From NCBI GenBank assembly GCA_956465555.1, contig OY101122.1:1685001-1749000 (forward strand): a DNA stretch of 64,000 nucleotides, read 5' to 3'. The position numbers were made by a program, and so were the translations under genes. How positions within the stretch are numbered: position 1 is the stretch's first letter; every line of letters starts with the position of its first letter. Below, piece after piece: positions 1 to 8,430 of the stretch. Below the pieces are notes generated by a model that saw only the letters and a program-made list of their open reading frames with translations, made no database searches and had not been told where the DNA came from. Origin of the DNA: Nitzschia sp. pyKryTriq1. Taxonomy: Eukaryota; Bacillariophyta; Bacillariophyceae; Bacillariales; Bacillariaceae.

Positions 1-209
1 GCTTGAGACAAAAATACTTCGTCCTCCGCGGAGATTGCAAACAGAGGTGATCGTGCGGAAGTGAAGCTTCTCGTGCCGAAGAATCTGCCGCTGCTAGCAA
101 TATTTGAGGATTGACTTTGCAGCGTCGCTCCAAACGATTTCGCCTGCCGCAGCAACATCAGCGATGCTGTCATGAACATGAGGACCTTGGGAATCGGATC
201 GACCACCAT
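1..209 (-). CDS. Partial 5' end of an unknown gene, probably organelle-targeted
   Basis: The minus strand is open from an ATG at 209 (or the in-frame ATG at 179) to the window edge, with no stop. The roughly 60-70 residues read like a targeting presequence: few acidic residues at first, rich in Ser, Ala, Arg and Phe, including RQAKSFGATL and RFFGTRSFTSAR, then turning acidic (SAEDEVFL) as a mature protein might. This composition suggests a mitochondrial or plastid precursor (inference). The body of the protein lies outside the window, so no function can be given. It would be divergent to the HCF101-like gene at 675. Confidence 0.45.
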   Translation of the reverse strand, partial: MVVDPIPKVLMFMTASLMLLRQAKSFGATLQSQSSNIASSGRFFGTRSFTSARSPLFAISAEDEVFLSQ

Positions 210-674
210 CGGATTCACTTGGAAAAAAGAGGGTGATGGGTGATGGTTGCTCTCGATGCGGGCGGATGGCGGATTGGATCGAAAAATAGTGAAATATGTG
301 AAATCCATCTCACGAAGAATCTGAAATCATCATGATCTTTCATCTTCGCCTGCACTGCGTCCGTCGGCCTTTTCCCCCCCCTCGCCCCCCTCGACACCAA
401 ACACTTGGAAGTTCGAAACAAACGACGGACAGACCCTTATAAAGAAAAGTAACATGTGACGTCAACAACCGATTTTCTGTCAAAAAAAGTTTTCGTATGG
501 AAGTCTACCGGTACGTACTGGTAAACTCAAGGTACCAGGTAATGTACCGGTAGACTAAACGACTACCATAGTCTACTGTTCTTCAAGTTGGAAAATCTTG
601 AGTGATGATGAAACATCGCATGATGAGAAGATGATGGTCAACACATACTCTCTCTGATTACCATTTAAAATATC
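210..674. other. Intergenic region between divergent genes
   Basis: This is a presumed bidirectional promoter region between the left-edge gene and the HCF101-like gene. It holds a short C-rich tract near 374-390 and several copies of the palindrome-like word TACCGGTA/GGTACC at about 505-555. I see no convincing ORF or RNA gene. Confidence 0.5.
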
Positions 675-2309
675 ATGATGTATCTGCCTATGAAAAGTGC
701 TTTGCTTCTGTTGGGATTGCTCCCGTGCGATGGTTTTGTGGCCCAATCGAAGTGGCAGTCCAACCATAAAGTTCCCACGAGAATATGGGGGGCGCCGTCA
801 ACTTCTTCGGAAGACGGTGCAACGTCGCTGCCCGTCCCCAAAGAGTGGCAAGGGGAAGTTCTCAAATCATTAAAAGCTGTGATCGATCCCGATTTGAACC
901 AAGATATTGTCACTCTTGGATTTGTGAAGAATCTATCTTTGGATCAAGCAAGCCGTGAGGTAGCCTTTGACGTCGAGTTGACGACCCCTGCCTGCCCCGT
1001 GAAAGATCAATTTGCGGCGGATTGTGAACGAATCGTGCTAGAATTGCCATGGATCGAAACTGCCAAAATCACCATGACTGCTCAGCCATCGGCAATGGAC
1101 ACTTCGACACTCGGCATGGCACAAATTGGCGCTGTGATTGCTGTCAGTAGTTGCAAGGGAGGGGTCGGAAAGAGTACTACTGCCGTCAATCTGGCGTATT
1201 CCCTGCAGTCCCTGGGAGCCACTGTTGGGATTTTTGATGCGGACGTCTATGGTCCAAGCTTGCCGACTATGATCAAACCTGACGATGATATTGTGCGATT
1301 TGTGGGACGTCAAATTGCTCCACTTCAACGTAATGGAGTCCGGCTCATGAGTTTTGGATACGTCAACGAAGGAAGCGCCATCATGCGAGGTCCAATGGTC
1401 ACCCAACTGCTAGATCAGTTCCTAAGCGTCACGCAGTGGGGAAGCTTGGATTATTTGATTCTGGATATGCCACCAGGCACTGGTGATATTCAATTGACGT
1501 TGACGCAACGGCTCAACATTACTGCTGCCGTGATTGTGACGACGCCCCAAGAATTGAGTTTTGCCGACGTTGTCAGGGGGGTGGAAATGTTTGACTCTGT
1601 CAATGTGCCATGTGTTGCTGTGGTAGAGAATATGGCTTACTACGAGGTTGAAAAGGACAAGGCATTTGATACCAGCAAACTTGAAGCAGCATTTTCCGAG
1701 GTTTTGGCGGCGAAGGGTGTCAACGGCGACTCAAAAGATCTCGCCAAAGAGCTTGTCAAAATAGTTCTAGACAAAACCGAGAGCAAGGAAATTCCTATTT
1801 TCGGTCCTGGTCACAAGCAACGATTATCCGACCAATGGGGCATTGAACACACCTTTTCGATGCCGCTGATGGATACGATTGCTTTCAATGGTGATTCGGG
1901 TACTCCATTTGTTCTGGAGTATCCAGATAGTTCACAAGCTGCCATCTACAAGGAACTTGCAAGATCTGTGGTCAGTGAGGTCGCCAAGGCTAAATATTCT
2001 CAATCTCGGCCAGATGTTGCATACGAAGATGGGGATCACAAGATTCGAGTTGACGAGGACCACGTTTCACCGGCCGACCTTCGACGAGCTTGTCGATGCG
2101 CAGCATGCGTAGAGGAAATGACGGGTCGACAAATCTTGGTCGCTTCGAGTATCTCGGATTCCATCAAGCCGATCAAGATGGCTTCGACTGGAAACTATGC
2201 ATTGTCTGTCGACTGGTCTGATGGGCATCGGTCACTTTATCCATATCGGCAAATTCGTGCACTCATGGAAGATAAAAAGGCCGAAACAGACAAAATGCAA
2301 GAAGCATAA
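675..2309 (+). CDS. HCF101: HCF101-type Mrp/NBP35 P-loop ATPase, plastid Fe-S assembly
   Basis: Single-exon protein of 544 aa. Domains in order: signal peptide with the plastid-type junction CDG/FVAQ (residues about 1-25); MIP18/DUF59 domain (about 52-130); Mrp/NBP35 ATPase core with deviant Walker A KGGVGKST at about 159-166 and the switch DMPPGTGD; C-terminal DUF971 domain (about 447-530) with the CRCAAC cysteine cluster. This DUF59-Mrp-DUF971 order is the hallmark of HCF101, which in plants acts as a [4Fe-4S] scaffold/transfer protein needed for photosystem I (family knowledge). The ATG at 675 is chosen because it gives a complete signal peptide; a second Met lies at residue 2 and another at 6. 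Plastid stroma is inferred from the Phe-type bipartite presequence. No introns are needed. Confidence 0.9.
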   Translation: MMYLPMKSALLLLGLLPCDGFVAQSKWQSNHKVPTRIWGAPSTSSEDGATSLPVPKEWQGEVLKSLKAVIDPDLNQDIVTLGFVKNLSLDQASREVAFDVELTTPACPVKDQFAADCERIVLELPWIETAKITMTAQPSAMDTSTLGMAQIGAVIAVSSCKGGVGKSTTAVNLAYSLQSLGATVGIFDADVYGPSLPTMIKPDDDIVRFVGRQIAPLQRNGVRLMSFGYVNEGSAIMRGPMVTQLLDQFLSVTQWGSLDYLILDMPPGTGDIQLTLTQRLNITAAVIVTTPQELSFADVVRGVEMFDSVNVPCVAVVENMAYYEVEKDKAFDTSKLEAAFSEVLAAKGVNGDSKDLAKELVKIVLDKTESKEIPIFGPGHKQRLSDQWGIEHTFSMPLMDTIAFNGDSGTPFVLEYPDSSQAAIYKELARSVVSEVAKAKYSQSRPDVAYEDGDHKIRVDEDHVSPADLRRACRCAACVEEMTGRQILVASSISDSIKPIKMASTGNYALSVDWSDGHRSLYPYRQIRALMEDKKAETDKMQEA

Positions 2310-2451
2310 AACAATTATAATCCTACGAATTGAGACTGTCTATTTTGTGCGGTCGTAGATGTGGATACCTCGCTCCTAAATCCCTTATCCGTTCGAGGAC
2401 TTCATAAGTACGAAGTATGAGCAAAAATGCTGGAAGGCAGACTCGTTGATG

Positions 2452-3845
2452 CTAGTCGCCACCTTCATTCTCGACCTCTTCCTTTTCCTTTCTCCTCATT
2501 ACTACATGGTATCGTGATTTTATTAAATGATCATCGCCCAGTTGCAACGACGCGGGATCGATTTTCCACGCCTCTTCGCGTTCCTTGAGAATTGCTGCCC
2601 ACCATTCCTTAGTAACGCCTCCTCCGTCTTCGACATTCTCGCAGTAAGGCCCTGAAAGATTTTCAACGACTATCAAGCCTCCCGGTCGAACCACTCGGGC
2701 CATGTCTTCCACCCAGGTTGCAAACCATTTTTCTTGGTTCTGTTGTGCTATATCCTTCAGTACATTGCCCTGCCAGTCCTTCTCCTCCGACGTACAGATA
2801 TTTTGGTACTTGGCAGGCAGCTCATCGGGCGGTTGGTTGAATTTTAGAGGGTCGTTCAATGGGCTGTAGTCAAGAGTTACGCTATGAGTAAGAAACACCA
2901 AGGTCCAGCGAAGCGTCCAAGTTTTGTCTTCGCACGAGCTACGAGTACTTACGGTAAATGTCCTGTGTAGGCCATATCAAATGAATCCGCTGGAATATAC
3001 GACAAATCTGTCAAGGGCGCATCCTCTGAAGCACAAAAGATTCCAAGATGGACATTGGGTACCTTCTGTAGCTTTTCTTCCTGGTGAAAGAAAGAAAAGG
3101 AGGACCGGAAGGGGTCTCGGTCGTTCCCATACACCCAGAATTGTGTGGGATGTTCCTCGGAATCCTTTTGCATTTCTTCCAAAAGTTCGAGCGTCAGGAA
3201 CAGATTCAACCCAAACGTGTGGCTCGAGCTTTCCAAAATTTCAACTCTATCGAGGACCTCGTCACTGTCAACATGAAGTAGGTATGGCGATATTTGTCGG
3301 GCCGTCCAATCACTGAGGTTGTCCTTCAATTGATCATAGCTGAATCCCGAAGAAGTTGCGTTGGTTGATGGATCATTGCCTGTACTAGACGCAGCCGCGA
3401 AACTGTTGTCTGCCTTCTCATTCAAGTCATTTTGAGAAGATGACGACTCCTCATCTGTCTTGACGGGGCATTCATATCGAGGCGGAAGTCGTTCGTCCCC
3501 GTGAATTTCTTCCCACCGACTTTCTTTATGGTGCAACACCCGAGAAAAAACTGCTACCACCACCATCGTCAAAATCCACCATATCCAAGCCCGCGCCGAA
3601 TCCTTACGACCCTGCGGTGTTTCTTCCTCAAAGTCAGCGTGATCAGCAATGGGGTGATCCAACAGCCCCAAGGCCTCTTCGAACTCCTCGTCTTCCGCTT
3701 CGTAGCTGCGCAGCCGCCGACGGCGATGCAGAGGAATATGATTCTTGCTGACGGTGCTATCGCCACTCGTGTTGCTGGCACAGCTTCTGGCATCTTCTCG
3801 ACCGTCGTCAGAACTCGTTTCCAACTCCATTGGACTTATCACCAT
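2452..3845 (-). CDS. Membrane-anchored methyltransferase-like protein, paralog A
   Basis: Two exons, 3845-2953 and 2863-2452, joined across an 89-bp intron with donor GTAAGT and acceptor CTACAG; the junction restores YTGHLPPLNDPLKF. Predicted 434 aa. An acidic/Arg-rich N-terminus is followed by one transmembrane helix (WIWWILTMVVVAVFS), a Ser/Asn-rich linker and a C-terminal domain shared with the divergent gene at 4499. That domain resembles a class I SAM-dependent methyltransferase: a motif-I position (ESSSHTFGLNLF), an acidic-aromatic motif IV (SFDMAYTGHLP) and a late strand GGLIVVENL. Motif I is degenerate here, lacking the Gly-rich loop seen in paralog B, so catalysis is doubtful. The substrate is unknown. 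Topology suggests a type II Golgi/ER protein (inference). Confidence 0.72.
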
Positions 3846-3960
3846 GGTGTTAGTGCACTTCGTTCCTTCGTTCCAATTAGAATACCGGTAGTATATACCT
3901 CGTTGCTTCGTTCCTGTGTATGTGAAAGAAAAGTGGAAATGAAGCACCGAGCACCGCCCC

Positions 3961-3998
3961 CAGCATCGTTGGGGGGGGGGGGGGGGGGCAGCATCGTT
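3961..3998. repeat. G18 homopolymer bounded by a 10-bp direct repeat
   Basis: A run of 18 G residues (3971-3988) sits between two copies of CAGCATCGTT (3961-3970 and 3989-3998). It lies in the upstream region of methyltransferase paralog A. Length is prone to sequencing error. It may form a G-quadruplex on this strand. Confidence 0.8.
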
Positions 3999-4423
3999 TT
4001 TTGTTTTGCTGTTGAAGATAATATTATGTACATACAACATTCGTACAGTACTGGTATGGCCGCGAAGCGATGACCCCCCAAAAGATGCGATGATTCGCAA
4101 GCCGAGTGTCTCTGTAGAGCTCAGTACGGTTTGTACGGGAATACAGTTTCAAGCTCAAGCCTCTGCGTTCAGATTTCAGAAATCCAAGCTTTTTGTTGGG
4201 GGCACTCGTGACTCACGGCACTCATCTCATCAACCAAAAAGCGCGAAGCGTGAAAGCGTGTCTGCCCCGCGCGCACCCGCCGGGACGCACGATAAGAACT
4301 TGCTGACAATGAGAAACACGAAGGCCGAAATTCACACTTATCCCACGACCCTCTTCGTATCATTGTGCTATTGTTCGAGTTGTACTCGTAGCACCCAGCA
4401 ACAACGTAGTCTACACCCACTTT

Positions 4424-4453
4424 CCCATCCATCCATCCATCCATCCATCCATT
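4424..4453. repeat. CCAT microsatellite
   Basis: About seven CCAT units lie in the 5' leader, roughly 50 bp before the ATG of methyltransferase paralog B. No function is evident. Confidence 0.85.
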
Positions 4454-4498
4454 CAAAGACTCTTTACGATAGAATAGAATATCGTAATTTTGAATATC

Positions 4499-5848
4499 AT
4501 GTCATCAAAGCAGCTTCCCACCGAAGAACCAGACGAGAATGAAGATTTCGCTTCAGATTCTCTAGATGCGGATCCTCACGATGGCGTTGTGGTGATTCAC
4601 AATAATAATTCGCACGATGAAGACGACGAAGAAGCCGCGGGACTAATGAGAAGAGCGGAACCGTTAACCAAGGACGAATTTTCTGTCATGAGTATGGATT
4701 ATGAATTGGAAGAGGAACGAATGTGTTCCGGAAGTTTTCGGATTTTAGTCCTGAGCATGGCTTGTGTTCTGGTAGTGGCGTTGCTGGCCGTTCTCTTACC
4801 AGGCATTCGCAACAAGTCCGATGCCCTGGAAGTCCTCCGGACTCCGGCACGAATCCCCGTCGAATATTCTTGTTACACCAAAGCGGATGGTCATGGTACG
4901 GAAAATTTTGAACCGGACGCGACAGATCCCTACGAAACGGTATCCGAATCCATCACCGATAACATGACAGAATTTCTCCAACATTTTCGCGAAACGAATT
5001 TTGACGACTGGGGCAAAACTTACAGCCAGGTTAAGGAAGGCATGCATCATTTCAAGTCGACCTATTACCCACCATATTTACAGGATGGAAGCACCATCTA
5101 TGAAAGTTCGTGCGGAATTGGTCTGAACCTATACATGACTTTGGAGATTTTACAGGAAACCAAGGGCATTGAAAATCTGTTTGTCTATGGGAGCGAAGCG
5201 ATAGAAGCGAGCGCCGACAAGGCCAACGCTGTCTTTGACCATATCGCTCCTGCGCTTAGTCACAAAGGAGTCATCTGCCCCGGGGAATCATCTCATTTAG
5301 GATTTGTCCCGGCCAACTCGTTTGATCTAGTCTATACTGGATACATCAGGTACGTTTGCGAATTGTTTGTGCGTGGACGCATGTATTTTATTGTTATGTT
5401 GTGAAGTGGTACTCAATAGTTGGTGGCTGCATGCATGCACATATGAAGGCCTTTGTTGGATCCTTTGAAATTCAATATTGGAACCACTGGCAACTACGAT
5501 AGATATACCATGCTGTGTAAGACAGATCCTACGGAACAATGGGCAGAAGCGACACTTAACAAAATTGCACAGGACCGACAAAACGAGTGGTATGGCCAAT
5601 GGGTTGCAGAAATGGCTCGTATTGCCAAGCCGGGTGTTCCAGTGATTGTGGAACAAGTCTCGCCGGCGTACTGCGATGCCGTCTTCGATTGGGGTGGCGT
5701 GAAGAGGGAGTGGTGGCATGATATGGCTACCAACAATACATATGGATGGAATGTAGATCCAACGAGTCTCGTCATTGAAGATGATACACTCTTTCGCGAA
5801 CGATATCACGTGTTCATGCTGAAAAATGGCAAGCGTGAAAATCGGTAA
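4499..5848 (+). CDS. Membrane-anchored methyltransferase-like protein, paralog B
   Basis: Two exons, 4499-5349 and 5449-5848, with a 99-bp intron (donor GTACGT, acceptor ATGAAG). Splicing gives YTGYIRPLLDPLKF, matching paralog A at the same point, so the intron position is shared. Predicted 416 aa. The first true ATG is at 4499; the codon at 4490 is TTG. Acidic N-terminus, one transmembrane helix (ILVLSMACVLVVALLAVLL, about residues 80-100), then a luminal domain. Motif I looks intact as ESSCGIGLNL, followed by VYGSEA, the motif IV-like SFDLVYTGYI and VPVIVEQVSPAYC. This supports a class I methyltransferase fold; the substrate cannot be told. It is head-to-head with paralog A, with 653 bp between start codons, and probably arose by inverted duplication (inference). 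Confidence 0.78.
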
Positions 5849-6761
5849 TTTTGATCTCGTACTGTAGAGGGGGCATTTTTCAGTACCATACGCGGTCGGG
5901 ATAGGTTCAGCAGACGTAGTACAGGGCATACTTACATTAGTGACAACACACTACTACTGTACGTCTTTTCTATTCGAAGCATGAATCTGAAATCTTACAG
6001 AATGGTGATACAAAGGTAACCAATGACTGTTTTTGTTCGTGACGGGCCTTTGTCGATGTACCCCAAATATCTCATCGGCGAGTAGTGGTCTAGCCCGAGT
6101 AGTAGAGTTCGACATTCTACATAACATTAGCTGCTCATACAAACTCGGGTATTCCTCTGCTGCTGCAAGAAAAATAGAGTTAGTAGGAGAAAAGAATGGA
6201 AAGAGTAGAGCAACGGCGTAGATTATCAAAGGTTGTAGACTAGACTACTCGCAGGAGTCCAGGATGTAATACTCGTAGACTCTAGACTAGAACGATATGT
6301 GGTGGAAACACATAAATTCAAGAAAGGTATGAGCAGTCTACTACTAGGAGACTACCCTCATATTATGCACATCTCGACATCATTGAAGAAGTATCATCAA
6401 CAACGCAACGTCTGGCTAGCCCATGAGTCTGTACGGCGTACGTCTGGAACTTACGTATGAACGGGCACTAAAACTTCGTTCTTCCATCTCTTCTCCAACA
6501 GCATGTGCGCGCCGGCCGGTTTGAACAGCAATTTTAAATTTACCGGCTTGTGTCGCTTCGGGACAGCCGAGGCGGTGAGGTACATCATGTTGTTTCAACG
6601 GCTTTGGTTGAGCATTACAAATGAAAGTCTTTGATCAAGATCTGTTATATTGCCTCTATTTTACAGCTACAGTACCAATAGACTGACTACTCGTAGGTCT
6701 AGAGAGCTTCGGCTACTACATTGCATTACATTGAATAGAAAGAATACAATAATCCGATATC
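5849..6761. other. Intergenic region, 0.9 kb
   Basis: The region is AT-rich with scattered CTAGACTA/TAGTAG words around 6235-6350. Short ORFs here show no domain, signal peptide or coding-like bias, and I see no RNA gene. Confidence 0.5.
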
Positions 6762-7871
6762 ATGCCTTACGTCTACATAAGCAGCAATACGATCAAGTTT
6801 CTCGTGGGAAGTCTCGTGGGTGCGGTCATAATGATGCTAGTGGATATGAACGAAATGTTCGTCCAACTCGAAAAACAGTCACCGTCGTCATCGAGGGCGA
6901 TCACCTTTGTCCCCAACCCTTCTACGTTGAGACACAACAGCAATCAATTTTTGAGGGCGCCGGAAAGACTCGCACAGGAGACTTCTCTGGGTGCTGTGAA
7001 TCCCCATGTGGAGCTAATGAAGCAAAACCCGCGGTTGAGTCGATCAGCTCTTCAGTGCGGGTCCGTTTGGAGAAAGAAGGATGCACTCCCCTTGCTATTC
7101 GATCGAGATGTCCGATTTGATACCGACCAAGGAGAGTATGGAGGTGTGATCTTGTCCGATGAGTGGGCCTTTTTGCATGTATGGGTCAATGGCGATCGGA
7201 CGGTGATCAAAGTCGCCGAAGATCAGTTGGAAGAGACCCAGCATCGCAAGGACTTTACGGAAGTTAGGAATCGAAAGTGGATGGCGTTGGTCCAAGACCC
7301 GATCCAGCACTTTCTCGAAGGGTGGGCTTTGACAGAACTAAAACTGGTGCAAGAGTTCCAAGATCGAGATCATGGCGACTTGGCATCGAGAATTGTGGCC
7401 AGTTGGGAAGCTTCCGATATGAGCTATGACGATCGCGTATCGGAATTCCTCGACCGTGTGAAAAAGTACTCCACCAAAGCGGCGACGGCCACATTGTCTC
7501 CTATGATGCATGCCTTGCCGCAAACGAACTTTTTGCTCGACGATGTTGGTCAGATTCATCCCAATATTGAAATGATTGGAGACGTTAGTGAATGGAAGGC
7601 TATGATGGAACTTGCGGGCTTCCAGAAGAACGCCGACCTGACACACCTCGATCAGACACCGACCCTGCAATCCAAGTATTTCCCATCAGAGGTGAATCGA
7701 TTGTCGAGAGATACGATTATCAAACTCTGTGACTTCTTGGCCATGGATTATTACTTGCTGAGCTACGACGCACCTACGGCCTGTCTGAAAAAGAACGGTC
7801 CGCTGGATTTCCCTCATCGACGGCTCATCCAGCATCGAAAACTCCACGAGGAGGAAGGAGAATATAGCTAG
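6762..7871 (+). CDS. Type II membrane protein, possible carbohydrate sulfotransferase-like
   Basis: Single exon of 369 aa starting at ATG 6762. A short cytosolic tail and one transmembrane helix (about residues 10-28, FLVGSLVGAVIMMLVDM) suggest a Golgi type II protein. The segment VQDPIQHFLEGWALTE (from about residue 176) resembles the 3'-phosphosulfate-binding motif of Sulfotransfer_2 enzymes (RDPxxRFxSGW), and the C-terminal FLAMDYYLLSYDAPTAC resembles the end of those proteins. The 5'-phosphosulfate loop is not recognisable, and the usual Arg of the RDP motif is Gln. It is therefore either a divergent sulfotransferase or a non-catalytic relative. The family call is tentative; the membrane anchor and the coding status are firm. 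Confidence 0.6.
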   Translation: MPYVYISSNTIKFLVGSLVGAVIMMLVDMNEMFVQLEKQSPSSSRAITFVPNPSTLRHNSNQFLRAPERLAQETSLGAVNPHVELMKQNPRLSRSALQCGSVWRKKDALPLLFDRDVRFDTDQGEYGGVILSDEWAFLHVWVNGDRTVIKVAEDQLEETQHRKDFTEVRNRKWMALVQDPIQHFLEGWALTELKLVQEFQDRDHGDLASRIVASWEASDMSYDDRVSEFLDRVKKYSTKAATATLSPMMHALPQTNFLLDDVGQIHPNIEMIGDVSEWKAMMELAGFQKNADLTHLDQTPTLQSKYFPSEVNRLSRDTIIKLCDFLAMDYYLLSYDAPTACLKKNGPLDFPHRRLIQHRKLHEEEGEYS

Positions 7872-8430
7872 AGAAAGACGACCGTTCGTTCGCTATCAAA
7901 ATATCTCAATTGCTGTATGTACTAACACTATATTATGGACAGCAACCTACTCTAGCTTGTCTCTCTAGTAGAGAGTCTACATACAGAATCTACTTCGCAC
8001 GAGTATTCTCCTCTCTCTACTCGTACTACCAGGTAGATAGATAGAGAATGGTGCCTTGCTCTTCATTGTTTTGATGATTGTTGTGCAGAGTGAGTGTTGT
8101 CGAGCGCGAGCGTGCTTTCAAGTTTGACGTCTTCGACGACTCGACTCATACGACGCATAATATCCACGACTCGCAAACTCTCATCACTGTCTATCGCGTT
8201 GACACCGAACACAAGAAAGATGGAATTCTTTGACAACAACCGCGGCGACGACGACGACGACTGTTCTTTCTTTTCCGTCGAACGAACACAAAGATCTTGG
8301 GTGTCATTGTAGGTATTGCATATTTCTTAGACGACTCCACATCCATCGACCAAGTCATCAAAGTTTCTTTCTCAGATTCGTTGTTCGACGGAGAAAAGTC
8401 AGCAGTTTATCAATTCATTCTTCTTTGAAG
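7872..8430. other. Intergenic region and 5' leader of MCC alpha
   Basis: It contains clusters of CTCTAGTAGAGAG-type inverted words (about 7945-8045) and a CGA/GAC-rich leader. An open frame upstream of 8431 continues in frame with MCC but begins with TTG, so it is taken as leader rather than protein. Confidence 0.45.
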
